From: Spiractinospora alimapuensis
GTDB lineage: Bacteria; Actinomycetota; Actinomycetes; Streptosporangiales; Streptosporangiaceae
Assembly (NCBI RefSeq): GCF_018437505.1
Contig: NZ_CP072467.1
Location: 1,240,001 to 1,304,000, forward strand
Direction of reading: 5' to 3'
Length of the DNA: 64,000 bases
Shown piece by piece: positions 33,011 to 43,010 of the stretch (its first letter is position 1; each line of letters starts with the position of its first letter). The notes below the pieces were generated by a model. The model was given only the letters and a program-made list of their open reading frames with translations. It was not told the DNA's origin and did no database searches. The translations under genes and the position numbers were made by a program.

Positions 33011-33688
33011 ATGGGCGGCGACGCGGGACCGACCGCGCTGGTGGTCTACGACCTCGACGGCGTCGTGACCCGGAAGGACACCTTCACCGCCTTGGTCGTC
33101 CTCCGTCTGCGCACCTCACCGGCGCGGTTCCTGCGCGCGTTGCCCGGGATCGTCGCGATGGTGCTCGGCCGAGGACCGGAGACACGGAAGCGCGCCGTCC
33201 ACCGGATCACGGAGGTCGCCCTCTCCGGGCTCTCCGAGGACGACTACTCCGCTCTCGCCCGGACGGTCGGCGCACGTCTCGGTGGGGACGCGTCGTGGAT
33301 CCGTCGCGAGATCGTGGAACGGATGCGACGCCAGCACGCCGCCAACACCCGGATCGTCGTCGCCACCGCGACCGAACAGCGGCTGGCGGAGTCCCTGCTG
33401 CTCCAGGCTCAGGCACCCTACGACACCATCTCGGCGTCCCAGCTGGCGGCGACGCCCACGGGTCTGCGCGTCGCCGACCACCGCATCGGCGCCCGCAAGG
33501 TGGAGGCGTTGCGGGAAAACGCCGTTCCCGTCGCCGAGGCGGAGTTCGTCACCGACTCGGTGACCGACCTTCCCACCGCCAAACGGGCGGCGCGGGTCAC
33601 CCTGGTGGGGGCGACACGGCGCACCCTCGAGCGCTACCTGAGCGAGGGCCTCGCGGTGCGGGTGCACTCCACCGGGCTCGTCGACTGA
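33011..33688 (+). CDS. HAD-superfamily phosphatase (HAD-IB type)
   Basis: A 225-residue HAD protein. Motif I is YDLDGVVT near the N-terminus, motif II RIVVATATEQ about residue 115, and motif IV TDSVTDLPTAKRA about residue 180. The helical cap between motifs I and II resembles subclass IB, which includes SerB-like and lysophospholipid-linked phosphatases. GGAG lies eight bases before the ATG. The substrate cannot be told from sequence; a HAD-IB gene near glnA2 is common in actinomycetes. Confidence 0.75.
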   Translation: MGGDAGPTALVVYDLDGVVTRKDTFTALVVLRLRTSPARFLRALPGIVAMVLGRGPETRKRAVHRITEVALSGLSEDDYSALARTVGARLGGDASWIRREIVERMRRQHAANTRIVVATATEQRLAESLLLQAQAPYDTISASQLAATPTGLRVADHRIGARKVEALRENAVPVAEAEFVTDSVTDLPTAKRAARVTLVGATRRTLERYLSEGLAVRVHSTGLVD

Positions 33689-33706
33689 GTGGGTTGGAAG
33701 CGGTTC

Positions 33707-34549
33707 CTAGTCGCCAACGGTGCAGGTGCCAAGAACGGTCGTCACCGACTCTCCGCCGACCCAGATCTGGCCGGAGGCGTCGGTGTCGATTCGGACCCGG
33801 CCTCTACGGCCAAGCACGGTGCCCTGGCTGGAGGTGTAGGAGGGGGGCAGCACGCCGTCCTTGGTCAGCCACTGCGCGAGACCCGCGTTGAGCGACCCGG
33901 TGACCGGGTCCTCGGGCACCCCGGCGTCGGGAGCGAACCCCCGGACCTCGACCGCGCAGTCGCCGCCCTCAGGGTAGGACCCGACGACCCCGATCTTGAG
34001 ATCGTCGAAGGCCGCGAAGTCGGGGGTCAGCCCCAGTACGGCGTCGGCGTCGCGGAGCAACACCGCGACCCACCCGGGACCGTTGTCGATCCACTGGGCG
34101 GCCACCACGTCGGGCCGCGTGATCCGCAGTGCCCGCAGGATCCGGTCCACGTCGGGGTCCGCGACGGGGCCCGACCGATGCAGCGGTGGAGCCGCGAAGG
34201 CCAGACTCCCACCCGCGTCCCGGCGCAGGGAGACCAGGCCCACTCCGCACTCCTGCACGATGTTCTCGCCGCGTGACGTGCCCCCGGCCTCCAGCCACGC
34301 GTGGGCGCTGCCCAGGGTGGGGTGGCCGGCGAAGGGAAGTTCCCCTCCGGGAGTGAAGATCCGCAGCCGGTAGTCCGCTTCGGGGTGGGTGGGCGAGAGC
34401 AGGAAGGTGGTCTCCGACAGATTGGTCCACCGCGCGAAGGCCGCCATCGTCGCGTCGCTCAGCCCGTCGGCGTCGTGCACCACGGCGACTGGGTTGCCCA
34501 GCAACGGCTCGGAACTGAACACGTCGACCTGACGGAACGGGGTCTGCAT
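33707..34549 (-). CDS. PhzF-family isomerase-like protein
   Basis: A 280-residue protein with the two-lobed PhzF/diaminopimelate-epimerase fold. Key marks are FRQVDVFSSEPLLGNPVAVV, the catalytic-type glutamate in NLSETTFLL, PFAGHPTLGSAHAW and EDPVTGSLNAGLAQWL. TAGCAT sits six bases before the ATG, suggesting a leaderless transcript. PhzF itself isomerises a phenazine precursor, but no other phenazine gene is present, so this is one of the many stand-alone family members of unknown substrate. Confidence 0.85.
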   Translation of the reverse strand: MQTPFRQVDVFSSEPLLGNPVAVVHDADGLSDATMAAFARWTNLSETTFLLSPTHPEADYRLRIFTPGGELPFAGHPTLGSAHAWLEAGGTSRGENIVQECGVGLVSLRRDAGGSLAFAAPPLHRSGPVADPDVDRILRALRITRPDVVAAQWIDNGPGWVAVLLRDADAVLGLTPDFAAFDDLKIGVVGSYPEGGDCAVEVRGFAPDAGVPEDPVTGSLNAGLAQWLTKDGVLPPSYTSSQGTVLGRRGRVRIDTDASGQIWVGGESVTTVLGTCTVGD

Positions 34550-34755
34550 GGCCCCGATGCTAGCCGAACCCCCAACACCCGGCCAGAGCCCGGCGGACGT
34601 TACGCGACCCCATCACCGGCCCCCTTCAGGCGCGGGCTCGCCCTCCGGCGCTGTCGAGGTGTTGTGTCCTGTGTGGCTGGTGACGTGGGGTGGGTGGGCC
34701 GGCAGGCGGTGTGGAGGCAGCCGGAGCCGATCACGGGGTGGCGCTCTCGCGGGCG

Positions 34756-35304
34756 GCGGTGCTCGTGCGCCTGTTCGCTGTGTCTTGGCTCGTCCGTGGA
34801 CGCGGTGGCCGCAGGTGGGGATGGTGCCGGGTTTCTCGCTGCCGGCGTGGATCAGCTCGCCGGGGTGGTGGCGTTCGTCGCGGCGCTCCGCGCGGGTGGT
34901 GGCCCGGTCCAGGTGGGACAGGCGGGCGCACCGGTGGCGGGCCGGGATCCGGTGGACGGTGGAGGCGTGCGTGCCTAGGTGTCCGGCGATACGGGCCGGT
35001 CCGCACTGGTTGAGGTGGCGGAGTTCGATGACGCGGCGCTCGCGTCGGGTGGGGGCGCGGCGTGGCGAGTGCCGCGGGCGGTTGGAGGCAGCGGCCATGC
35101 CTGCCTGGCCCGCTCGGCGATAGCGCCTACCCGGCGCTGGGCGGTGGTCGGGCTGACCTGGAGGCGCTCGGCGACACGGCGCGGAGGCCAACGGTCCTCG
35201 ACCGCACAGCGGGCCAACGCCAGACGGCCGGCGCACGCGAGATTGGCGTAGGTGTGGGTAGCGTGGGGTAACGAGGGCCTTCCGGCTGGTCGGACGTGAG
35301 ACAT
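34756..35304 (-). pseudogene. IS481-family transposase remnant
   Basis: From an ATG at 35304 the frame reads MSHVRPAGRP...LALARCAVEDRWPPRRVAERLQVS, the N-terminal helix-turn-helix of IS481 transposases. The match moves to another frame near 35100 and continues as RRVIELRHLNQCGPARIAGH and HPGELIHAGSEKPGTIP, the second helix-turn-helix and the start of the DDE domain. Sequence likeness ends around 34756, well before a full DDE triad. The element is thus truncated and frameshifted. I found no terminal inverted repeats, and the 3' side may extend a little further. Confidence 0.7.
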
Positions 35305-35515
35305 CCGCACCAATCCGTAGGCCCTCCCCTATTGCCGCACCTTGTAGCCGGCACCAACCTGAATGGGCAGTACACCTGGCTTCTCGCGGTTCGGGTGGCT
35401 TGCCGGGGTCCACAGGGTGGAGCCGTGCGCGGGCCGGCGGTCCGGTTCCGGGCGGGTGGGCCACCCCAGCCCAGGCTCCCGTGGGCGCAATGCCCCGGCG
35501 GCCAACCAGCCGTGT

Positions 35516-35926
35516 CTACCGCGGGGTGACCAGACAGAACCCGTTGCGCTCCGGGTCGCGCATCACCTGGAAGGAGCCCTGATCGTCGGTGACGGTCCCA
35601 CCGACGCGACGCGCGCCGAGAGCCTCGGCCTCCTTGATGGCGGTGGCCAGGTCCGCGACCCGAACATCGGCGTGGACGCGGACGCGTCCGTTCCGTGGGC
35701 GTGGATCGGGCTGGAATGACAGCCGTCCCATTCCCGGGATGTCGCGAACGACGGCCCATCCGTCGGCGCGGTTCACGGGTTCCCCGCCCACGATGGCGGC
35801 CCAGAACCGGGCGAGGGTCGGCGGGTCGGCGGCGTTGATGACCCACTGCTCCACCACACCCAGCGGAGGGCGGGAAAGGTCGGGGGCGGGTTCTGGCACG
35901 GTCAAGGGCCTCGCGGGGTTGGTCAC
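35516..35926 (-). CDS. VOC (glyoxalase-like) family protein
   Basis: A 136-residue protein of the vicinal-oxygen-chelate fold: [45 protein letters not shown] and the ending [18 protein letters not shown]. This glyoxalase-like subtype is common in actinomycetes and mostly uncharacterised. Its GTG overlaps the stop of the large LuxR regulator gene as GTGA (35923-35926), so its translation is tied to that regulator. It may make or bind the regulator's signal, but that is speculation. Confidence 0.78.
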   Translation of the reverse strand: MTNPARPLTVPEPAPDLSRPPLGVVEQWVINAADPPTLARFWAAIVGGEPVNRADGWAVVRDIPGMGRLSFQPDPRPRNGRVRVHADVRVADLATAIKEAEALGARRVGGTVTDDQGSFQVMRDPERNGFCLVTPR

Positions 35927-38898
35927 GATGTCGGTTGCGGGGTGCCCAGGTCCAGCTCGGCGGCTTTGGCGGCCGCGGCGCTGCGGTTGGGGACGTCGAG
36001 CTTGGCCAGCAGGTTGGACACGTGCACGCTGACCGTCTTCGGAGCGATGAACAGGCTCTCCCCGATCTCCCGGTTCGTGCGGCCCTCCGCCAGCAGACGC
36101 AGCACCTCGATCTCCCGGGGGGTCAGGCCCGCCGGGTTCGCGTGGGGGACGGACGGTTCGTCGCGCAGCGACAGGCCGAGTCTGGCGCACACCTCGGTCA
36201 GCCGCAGTCGCCACCGTCCCAGCTCGTACTTGTCCAGGAAGCTGAGGACCTCCGGCACGTGGCCCTGGGCCGCGGCGAGGTCACCCATCTCGGCCGTGGC
36301 CTCCAGCCGGTAGATGAGCTGCTGCGCGGCCCACGTCGGCCGCCCGGAAATGTGGCACAGGTCGAGCGCCGACTCCGCGTGGCGCAGGGTAAGCGCGGGG
36401 TCCTCGCTCAACGCCGCCTGGGTCGTCGCGGCCATGGCCTCCGCCGCCGGCCCCCGCACAGGGATGCTCTCCGCCAGGTCCAACAGTCGGATCCGGAACG
36501 CCGCCCAGTCCTCCGGTCCGACGGACTCCCGCTCCCGCACCGCCACGTGCCACAGGTCGGAACCGAGTTCGATGATGTCCCACGTGTGGATGATGTCGCG
36601 CTCAGCACCCGCCACCGGGCCCTCCAGCAGCGACTCGAGCTTGGCCCGGGCCTCGGTCAGTCGCCCCTCCGCCTGTAGCAACACCGACTCGACCGTGGAG
36701 TTCTGGGCGATGTAGATCGGCATCGCGGTGTCCAGCGGCAGGTCCCGCGCGCTCGTCGCCAGGTGCTGGCGGGCCTCCGCGAGGTTCCCGCGCTCCCAGG
36801 CGATCAACGCGCGCAGCGCCCCCAACGTCCCCCGCCACCGGGCGGAACGCACCGTCCGCCGCGCCTGCGCGGCGTAGTGTTCCGCTTCGGCCGTCCGACC
36901 CATGTCCCGCAGGCACGAGATGACGTCGAGCATCGGCGACCCGTCGAGGTTGACCTCCCGGGCGCGGTGCACGGCCGCCCACGCCTCGTCCAGCCCCTGC
37001 TGCATCCGGTTGTTCATGCGCAGCACCACCGAGGTGGCATGCGCGACGCGCAGTTCGGTGACCGGGCGCTCCTCCGCGACCGCGAGGTCCCGCGCCCGGC
37101 GCAGCATCTCCAGGCCCACGTCGCACTCGCCCAGGTCGATCCCGTGGTACCGCCCGAGCGCGGTGAGCACGCGCGCCTCAGTACGCTTGTCCCCCGACTC
37201 CCGTGCCAGGCCCAGGGCCTCCTCGGCGACCCGCCGCGCGTCGTCGAACTCCCGACGGTGGATGAGGTCCTCGGCCAGGGTCGCCGTGAGCATGGGACGG
37301 CTCGGGCTGCCGCAGGGCAGGATACGCAGGGCCGCGCGGAGGTCATCGGTGGCGCGATCCTCGCCGTTCTCCTTGTAGGCGTGGCCGCGCTGGTGCAGTA
37401 GGTGGGCGATGCTGCTGGCGTCCAGTTCGGGAATCTGGTCGGCTTGGAGTTCGTCCAGGATGCCGCCGGTGAGCTCGTCGAGCCCCTGACTGGCGAACGC
37501 TATCCCGCGTGCCGGGTCCCCACTGTTGGTGGCGGCCCCGGCGGCGGCTTTCAGGACGTAGGAGCGCGGGTTACCGATGCGCTCGACCGCGTCGGGAACC
37601 TGCGGCCACAGTTCGAGTACCCGTTCCAGCATCGACAACTGTTCCGGATAGGCGTGGGCGTTCCACGCGGCCTTCGCGGCCTGCCATGACGCCGTCAGCG
37701 CCGCGGGCAGGTCGTGAGCGGCGTAGCGATGGCGGGCGATCCGCGCCGGAAGCCGGTTGGGCGGAAGCTGGCCCGCCCCCTGCTCCAGCGCGTCGGCGCA
37801 GGCCTGGTGCAGGCGAACACGTTCGCCGGGCAACAGCATGTCGCAGACGGCCTCGGACAGCAGGGCGTGGCGGAACACGAACATGGTGCCCTCCACGCGG
37901 AGGATGTTCGCGTCGATCGCGGAACGCAGCGCGGAGTCGAGGGCGTCCGGGGGAACGGGTGCGATCGCGGCGAGCAGCTCGTGGCTGGCGCGTTCCCCGG
38001 CGACCGACGCGGCGTTGACCACCGCGCGGGCCTGGCCGTCGAGCGCGTCGACCGGGCCGAGCAGCAGATCGCGGGCCGTCTCGGGGAGGTCGCCGACCTG
38101 GCAGTCGCCCTGTTCCACGAGGGACTCGACGAAGAGGGGGTTTCCGCCGCTGCGCCGGTACACCTCGTCGAGGGCGGACGGGTCGAGCGCCTGGCCGCGG
38201 ATCGCCTTGGCCTGCTCCGCGACCTCTTCCTTGTTCAGGGGCTCCAGGTCGATCAGGGAGACCTCGGGCAGGCGGGAGAGCTCGGGGAGGAGTCGGCGCA
38301 TGGGATGCCGGCGGTGGAGGTCGTCGGAGCGACAGCTCACCAGCAGGTGCACGCGGGCGGAGCCCAGGTTGTGGATCAGGAAGACGAGGAGGTCGCGGGT
38401 GGAATGGTCGGCCCAGTGCGCGTCCTCGATGATGACGGCGAGCCCGTCTGGCTCGGCGGCCTGCTCCAGCAAGGTCAGTACCTCTTCGAACAGGCGGGCG
38501 CGGCCGTCGCGGGACTCGTCACGCACGGCACCGAGTTCGGGGATGAGTCGCGGGAGCTCCACGACGCCCTCCAGCACCTCCGGCTGGGAGACGCGCACCG
38601 CGCGCACCAACTGGCGCAGCGCGGCGACGAACGGAGCGAACGGGAGTCCCTCGACCCCGAGGGCCAGACACCCTCCGGCGATGACGCGACCCACCCGACT
38701 CGCCTCGGTGTACTCCGAGAGCACGCGCGTCTTGCCGACACCGGCGTCACCGACCAGGAGCGCCGCGGTGGAGGTCCCGGACCGGGCGCGTTCCGCGCCC
38801 TGCAGGAGGTCGGTGAGCTCCGCGGTGCGACCAACGAAGCGCGTCCCGGAATTGCTGACCCTGACCATACCTTCCAGAATGTCAGGTGGCGTGGACAC
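35923..38898 (-). CDS. LuxR-family LAL regulator with AAA-type ATPase domain
   Basis: A 991-residue large ATP-binding LuxR regulator. The Walker A loop [14 protein letters not shown] is near residue 47 and Walker B in [12 protein letters not shown] near 150. A long helical repeat (TPR-like) region spans about 380-900. The C-terminal LuxR helix-turn-helix reads [20 protein letters not shown] then [20 protein letters not shown]. LALs integrate metabolic or signal-molecule cues. The GTG start is tentative; an ATG at 38868 would remove 10 residues. It is coupled to a VOC protein. Confidence 0.9.
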   Translation of the reverse strand: MSTPPDILEGMVRVSNSGTRFVGRTAELTDLLQGAERARSGTSTAALLVGDAGVGKTRVLSEYTEASRVGRVIAGGCLALGVEGLPFAPFVAALRQLVRAVRVSQPEVLEGVVELPRLIPELGAVRDESRDGRARLFEEVLTLLEQAAEPDGLAVIIEDAHWADHSTRDLLVFLIHNLGSARVHLLVSCRSDDLHRRHPMRRLLPELSRLPEVSLIDLEPLNKEEVAEQAKAIRGQALDPSALDEVYRRSGGNPLFVESLVEQGDCQVGDLPETARDLLLGPVDALDGQARAVVNAASVAGERASHELLAAIAPVPPDALDSALRSAIDANILRVEGTMFVFRHALLSEAVCDMLLPGERVRLHQACADALEQGAGQLPPNRLPARIARHRYAAHDLPAALTASWQAAKAAWNAHAYPEQLSMLERVLELWPQVPDAVERIGNPRSYVLKAAAGAATNSGDPARGIAFASQGLDELTGGILDELQADQIPELDASSIAHLLHQRGHAYKENGEDRATDDLRAALRILPCGSPSRPMLTATLAEDLIHRREFDDARRVAEEALGLARESGDKRTEARVLTALGRYHGIDLGECDVGLEMLRRARDLAVAEERPVTELRVAHATSVVLRMNNRMQQGLDEAWAAVHRAREVNLDGSPMLDVISCLRDMGRTAEAEHYAAQARRTVRSARWRGTLGALRALIAWERGNLAEARQHLATSARDLPLDTAMPIYIAQNSTVESVLLQAEGRLTEARAKLESLLEGPVAGAERDIIHTWDIIELGSDLWHVAVRERESVGPEDWAAFRIRLLDLAESIPVRGPAAEAMAATTQAALSEDPALTLRHAESALDLCHISGRPTWAAQQLIYRLEATAEMGDLAAAQGHVPEVLSFLDKYELGRWRLRLTEVCARLGLSLRDEPSVPHANPAGLTPREIEVLRLLAEGRTNREIGESLFIAPKTVSVHVSNLLAKLDVPNRSAAAAKAAELDLGTPQPTS

Positions 38899-38910
38899 GG
38901 GAAACCCGAT

Positions 38911-39246
38911 TTATCGGACGCAGGCGAACTCGGTGACCTCGACCGAGGATGGTTCCGTCGCTTCCTGAAGTGCGGAGGTGTCTGGATCCACGGCGGACAC
39001 GGCATGCTCGGCGTGGTCGGAACGCGGCGTCGTGACCTCCGTCTCGCCGCTGACCGCCACGGTGCCCTCCTCGGCTCGCGCCGCCGCCGCGCGCGCCTGA
39101 CGGCGGCTCCTCCTGGTTCCGGGCGTCGCCTCGGGTTCCTCGTCGTTTCGCCGGCGGACCAGACGCCCCAGCCGCCACCGTGCGGCCCTTTCACGCGCCT
39201 CCTGTTGATACTGGGTGTCCAGTGCGCGTACGAAATCCGGATGCAT
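38911..39246 (-). CDS. Small charged hypothetical protein
   Basis: A 111-residue protein beginning MHPDFVRALDTQYQQEARERAARWRLGRL in segments typical of short actinomycete proteins with an amphipathic basic N-terminal helix, then an Arg/Ala-rich stretch and a Glu/Ser/Thr-rich tail. There is no signal peptide or membrane segment. It lies 12 bases upstream of the LAL regulator on the same strand and may be cotranscribed. Function unknown. Confidence 0.55.
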   Translation of the reverse strand: MHPDFVRALDTQYQQEARERAARWRLGRLVRRRNDEEPEATPGTRRSRRQARAAAARAEEGTVAVSGETEVTTPRSDHAEHAVSAVDPDTSALQEATEPSSVEVTEFACVR

Positions 39247-39460
39247 CGCGTATCCCCTCTCCCCGGCCGACTCTCCTGCGACCGGCCCGATTCCTACACT
39301 CGGGCTAAGGAGGGGGCCGGCGAATCGGGACGATGCCCTAGATTCGCCGCCTACTCAGGGGTCTTAGATGGCGCAGGTCACACAGACGCACCTGCCCTCG
39401 GCCGAAGACGGGGGGTCGGGCCTAAGGCGGTCCCTCCCGAGACCCCCGTGCCGGTCAGGC
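39247..39460. other. Intergenic stretch with no recognised gene
   Basis: This is the first part of a 341-base gap between the small charged protein and the TetR gene. It contains short G-runs and a CTAAGGAGGGGG sequence but no convincing reading frame. The rest of the gap holds the dispersed repeat at 39461-39529. Confidence 0.4.
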
Positions 39461-39529
39461 CCTGTGGACGCCCACCAGCGATCCCGGCCAGCGAAGGCTA
39501 AGCTGTGCTGAAGGGGGGACCCCGCGCCC
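39461..39529. repeat. Dispersed intergenic repeat, copy A
   Basis: This 69-base stretch closely matches 47244-47311 with a one-base gap. Both start CCTGTGGACGC and end GCTA(A/G)GCTGT(G/A)CTGAAGGG, one further base, then GACCCCGCGCCC. The middle is less similar. It lies between two minus-strand genes. It contains TAAGCT, a -10-like box on the plus strand, so it may be a small RNA gene or the edge of a mobile repeat; neither is shown. Confidence 0.6.
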
Positions 39530-39587
39530 ACGGACATTCGCTCCCGTCCGCGGCCTCCGGGTTCGCCCCGCATGGCCCGCGGGGCGC

Positions 39588-40181
39588 TCAGTCGGTGCTG
39601 ACGCCCGCCAGCATGGTGTCGACGAGCCGTTGGGCGCGTTGGTGTGGCGTGAGTGTGGTGCCGACCCGGCGGTACATGTGGACGCCGCCGAAGAGGAGCA
39701 TGAACGCGACGTCGAGGTCGATGTCGGAGCGGAGTTCCCCGTTGTCCACCCCGCGCCGCAGGACCTCCGCCACCGTGTCGGTGCGGGGCGCGAAGACGTG
39801 CTGTCTGACCCGCTCGGCGATGTCGGGATGCGCCCCGCCCATCATGAGCAGGTCCACCGCGTGCTCCAGTGGGTTGTCCAGTTCGGAGCAGATGACGGTG
39901 ATGAGGATCGTGAGGTCCTCCCGGACCGATCCGGTGTCGACGGCGGGCAGCGGTTGGCGGAGCCGGGCCACCGCGTCGGTGTAGAGCTCCACTTTGCCCG
40001 GCCACCGTCGGTAGATCGTGGCCTTGCTGACGCCGGCGCGTTGCGCGATCGCGCCCACCGACACCGCGGTGACCGTCATGTGTTCGCCGAGGAGCTCGAG
40101 CGCCGCCCGCAGGATGGCGTCGTCGGCCTCTTGGCTACGCGGCCGGCCTGGTTGGCGAGACGGCGTCGTCGGTGTGGGCAT
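39588..40181 (-). CDS. TetR-family transcriptional regulator
   Basis: A 197-residue TetR protein. The N-terminal helix-turn-helix is SVGAIAQRAGVSKATIYRRW in residues about 42-61, with a TetR_C ligand-binding domain beyond. It lies 15 bases downstream of a DHA2-type exporter gene on the same strand and is probably its repressor, read from the same message. The imperfect palindrome in the exporter promoter (41818-41832) is the likely binding site. Confidence 0.87.
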   Translation of the reverse strand: MPTPTTPSRQPGRPRSQEADDAILRAALELLGEHMTVTAVSVGAIAQRAGVSKATIYRRWPGKVELYTDAVARLRQPLPAVDTGSVREDLTILITVICSELDNPLEHAVDLLMMGGAHPDIAERVRQHVFAPRTDTVAEVLRRGVDNGELRSDIDLDVAFMLLFGGVHMYRRVGTTLTPHQRAQRLVDTMLAGVSTD

Positions 40182-40196
40182 GGGCGGCCACCACTA

Positions 40197-41771
40197 TCAT
40201 TCGTCTTCCGTACGCGCGGAGCCTGGCGGACCGGAACGCCCGGGCATCCAGATGGCCACGGTCACCGCACCAGCCAGGGCGATCAGTGCGGAGCACAACG
40301 CTACCGTGTGCATCCCCGAAAGGAAGGCCTGCTTCGCGGGATCGAGCACCGCCTGGTAGGTCGCCTCCCCCACCGTACGGGCCGCGGCGAGGGTCTCCTC
40401 GATCGACGCCTCGCCGTCGCGCACGGCCTCGGGAAGGTCGTCCAGGGTGGGAGTGAGGCTGCGGCGGTACATGAAGGACAGCAGGGTTCCCAACACCGCC
40501 ACCCCGAGGGAGACGGCCACCTGCCGCGCCGTGTTCTGCAGGGCGGAGGCGGATCCGGCCTGCTCAGGCGGGACGACGCTCATGATCGAGTTGGTCGCGG
40601 GCACCATGACGGTGGCCATGGCCGACCCTTGGAGCAGGAAGACGAGCCCCACCAGGACGAGGGGGGTGTCGGTGCCGAACTGCGTGTAGGCCGCCAGCGC
40701 CGCCGACACCCCGATCAGTCCCACCGAGCAGACGCGTCGGGCTCCCCATCGGGCGACCAGCGCCGGGCTGAGTGGGGAGAAGACGAGTTGCCCCACCGCG
40801 ATCGGGATGATGAGGAGGCCGGCGTGGAACGGGGTCAGGCCGCGCACGCTCTGCAGGTAGAAGGTGCCAAAGAAGAACACGCCGGCGAGGGCGAAGAACA
40901 CAAGCATGATCGCGGCGACCGCCACGCTCAGCCGAGGGTCGCGGAACAGGCGCACGTTCAGCGCCGGTTCCCGGGCGTGCGCCTCCCACCAGACGAAGGC
41001 CGCCAGGATCGCGAATCCGCCCACGGTGGCGCTGATGGTGTCCCAGCCGAGGAAGCTACCGCGGTCGCCGGCGGCGATGATTCCGTACAGCAGGAGCAGC
41101 AACCCCACGATGGACAGGAGCACACCCACCGGGTCGAGGCTGCGCGCACCCTCGTTGCGGGACTCCGGGACCAGCCACGCCATCAGGGCCAGCGCCAGCA
41201 CCACGATGGGCACGTTGATCAGGAAGATCGATCCCCACCAGAAGTGCACCAGCATGAGGCCGCCGAGTGTCGGGCCGATGCACAGGCCGACCCCGACCGC
41301 GGCGGCCCAGATCCCGATCGCCCGGCCCCGTTCGTGTCGGGGGAACACGTTGGTGATGATGGCGAGGGTCTGCGGCATGACGGCGGCGCCAGCCAGCCCC
41401 TTCAACGCCCGGGTGAGGATGAGCTGCTCCGGGGTGACGGAGTAGGCGGAGAGCACCGAGAAGACGCCGAACGCCACGAGGCCCCAGGCCAGGACGCGGC
41501 GCCGGCCGAACCGGTCCCCGACCACACCGAAGGTGATGAGCAGCCCGGCGAAGAGGAGGGTGTAGGAGTTGATGGACCACGCCAGCTCGCTCTGGGTGGC
41601 GCCCAGGCCCTCCTGTGGGTCGGCGAGCACGCGCAGCGCGACGTTGAGGATGGTGTTCTCCAGCACCACCACCGTGACGGCGATCCCCACAACGGCGAGC
41701 ACCGCCCACCTGCGGGGATGCCCCGGATCCTCGTGGCTGGAGGCACGCGCCTCCATCTGGTCCGTCACCAC
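40197..41771 (-). CDS. DHA2-family MFS drug exporter
   Basis: A 524-residue 14-segment transporter with motif A GDRFGRRRVLAWG, helix 1 VVLENTILNVALRVL and motif C-like AAAVGVGLCIGPTLGG. The start is uncertain: the GTG at 41771 has a GGGGGT sequence before it and lies about 35 bases after the predicted transcript start; a GTG at 41801 would almost touch the promoter. The TetR gene follows in the same direction. The substrate is unknown; multidrug efflux is the family norm. Confidence 0.85.
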   Translation of the reverse strand: MVTDQMEARASSHEDPGHPRRWAVLAVVGIAVTVVVLENTILNVALRVLADPQEGLGATQSELAWSINSYTLLFAGLLITFGVVGDRFGRRRVLAWGLVAFGVFSVLSAYSVTPEQLILTRALKGLAGAAVMPQTLAIITNVFPRHERGRAIGIWAAAVGVGLCIGPTLGGLMLVHFWWGSIFLINVPIVVLALALMAWLVPESRNEGARSLDPVGVLLSIVGLLLLLYGIIAAGDRGSFLGWDTISATVGGFAILAAFVWWEAHAREPALNVRLFRDPRLSVAVAAIMLVFFALAGVFFFGTFYLQSVRGLTPFHAGLLIIPIAVGQLVFSPLSPALVARWGARRVCSVGLIGVSAALAAYTQFGTDTPLVLVGLVFLLQGSAMATVMVPATNSIMSVVPPEQAGSASALQNTARQVAVSLGVAVLGTLLSFMYRRSLTPTLDDLPEAVRDGEASIEETLAAARTVGEATYQAVLDPAKQAFLSGMHTVALCSALIALAGAVTVAIWMPGRSGPPGSARTEDE

Positions 41772-41817
41772 ACCCCCGTAGCGTCCGCCCCGTGAACTCA
41801 CTCTGAGCCATTTAAAT

Positions 41818-41832
41818 ACGGAACGGTCTCGT
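41818..41832 (-). promoter_or_regulatory. Probable TetR operator and promoter of the exporter operon
   Basis: The 15-base imperfect palindrome ACGGAACGGTCTCGT lies between TTGCGA (-35-like) and TATTTA (-10-like) on the minus strand, about 16 bases apart. The -10 box overlaps its lower end. A TetR dimer bound here would exclude RNA polymerase from the exporter-TetR operon. Confidence 0.45.
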
Positions 41833-41959
41833 TTCGCAACGTGGTTTCCGGGATTATTTGGCGACCTGTCCCCGTTTGTCGTGCATGGCGGGTCGTACCA
41901 TGAGGCGACACACCAGTCCGGGGACGCCGAAGGGCGCCACGAGACATCGGAGGAATACC

Positions 41960-42787
41960 ATGGCTGCCACAGCCCTGTACGGCGGCATCACCGGCCGCCG
42001 CGTGACCATCCGCGACATCGCCGCCGCCAAGCGCGAGGGCCAGCGTTGGCCCATGCTCACCGCCTACGACGCGATGACAGCCCGGGTCTTCGACGAGGCC
42101 GGGATTCCCGTCCTGCTGGTGGGAGACTCCGCCGCCAACGTCGTCTACGGCTACGAGTCCACAGTGCGGGTGAGCGTGGAGGAGCTCCTGCCCCTCGCCG
42201 CCGCGGTGGTGCGTGGCAGCTCGCGCGCCCTCGTCGTCGCTGACCTCCCCTTCGGCTCCTACCAGGCCTCACCGGCGCAGGCCCTGGAGACGGCGACGCG
42301 ATTCATGCGAGAGGCCGGCGCCCACGCGATCAAGCTCGAGGGAGGGGCGGCGGTCGCACCCCAGGTCGAGGCGCTGGTGAGCGCCGGAATCCCGGTGATG
42401 GGGCACGTGGGTCTCACTCCGCAGTCCGTGCACGGCCTCGGGGGCTACCGAGTGCAAGGCCGAGGCGAGGACGCCGCCCAGCTCCTCACCGACGCCAAGA
42501 CCCTCCAGGAGGCGGGCGCCTTCTCCGTGGTGATGGAGTGTGTCCCCACCGACCTCGCCACCCGGGTCACCGAGCAACTCACCATTCCCACCATCGGCAT
42601 CGGCGCCGGCGACGGCACCGACGCCCAGGTCCTCGTCTGGCAGGACATGGCCGGGCTCACCCCGTCCACGGCGAAGTTCGTCAAGTCCTTCGCCGACCTC
42701 GGCGACGTACTCAGCCGCGCCGCCCGCGAGTACGCCGACGAGGTCGTCGCCGGCACCTTCCCCGACGAGGCCCACTCCTTCGCCTAG
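41960..42787 (+). CDS. panB: 3-methyl-2-oxobutanoate hydroxymethyltransferase
   Basis: A 275-residue enzyme that makes ketopantoate from alpha-ketoisovalerate and methylene-tetrahydrofolate, the first step of pantothenate synthesis. Family motifs are [37 protein letters not shown] with the Mg-binding aspartate, the [10 protein letters not shown] metal site, [26 protein letters not shown] and [24 protein letters not shown] six bases before the ATG fixes the start. A large palindrome follows the gene. panC and panD are not in the window. Confidence 0.95.
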   Translation: MAATALYGGITGRRVTIRDIAAAKREGQRWPMLTAYDAMTARVFDEAGIPVLLVGDSAANVVYGYESTVRVSVEELLPLAAAVVRGSSRALVVADLPFGSYQASPAQALETATRFMREAGAHAIKLEGGAAVAPQVEALVSAGIPVMGHVGLTPQSVHGLGGYRVQGRGEDAAQLLTDAKTLQEAGAFSVVMECVPTDLATRVTEQLTIPTIGIGAGDGTDAQVLVWQDMAGLTPSTAKFVKSFADLGDVLSRAAREYADEVVAGTFPDEAHSFA

Positions 42788-42806
42788 GGAGCCACGCCGA
42801 AGGCCC

Positions 42807-42844
42807 GCTGATCCCTGGTGGGGGTACCCCCACCAGGGATCAGC
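42807..42844. terminator. 38-base perfect palindrome after panB
   Basis: The arms GCTGATCCCTGGTGGGGGT (42807-42825) and its exact complement (42826-42844) meet with no spacer. As RNA this gives a very stable hairpin about 20 bases after the panB stop, with no T-tract. Termination is the simplest function. The perfection over 19 bases is unusual and suggests either selection or recent origin. Confidence 0.65.
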
Positions 42845-43010
42845 CATGTGTGCCGCCGGTCGACCGGCCCGCACGCCTTGGGCACGTCGCGTTTGGGGCG
42901 GTCCCGATGCCAGGTTGAGGTCTTCCGACGAACGAGCCATTACTCGGACATATATTCGTTTTATCGCGGAATTCCTGCGAGTCCGTGATTCACCCTCTAG
43001 TGTTCACCTC

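Noticed and set aside
33707-34549. Part of a phenazine biosynthetic cluster
   Set aside because: PhzF homologues are common stand-alone enzymes, and no other phz gene is nearby.
34613-35464. A 283-residue minus-strand open frame as a real gene
   Set aside because: Only its middle resembles a protein, and that part belongs to a frameshifted IS481 transposase.
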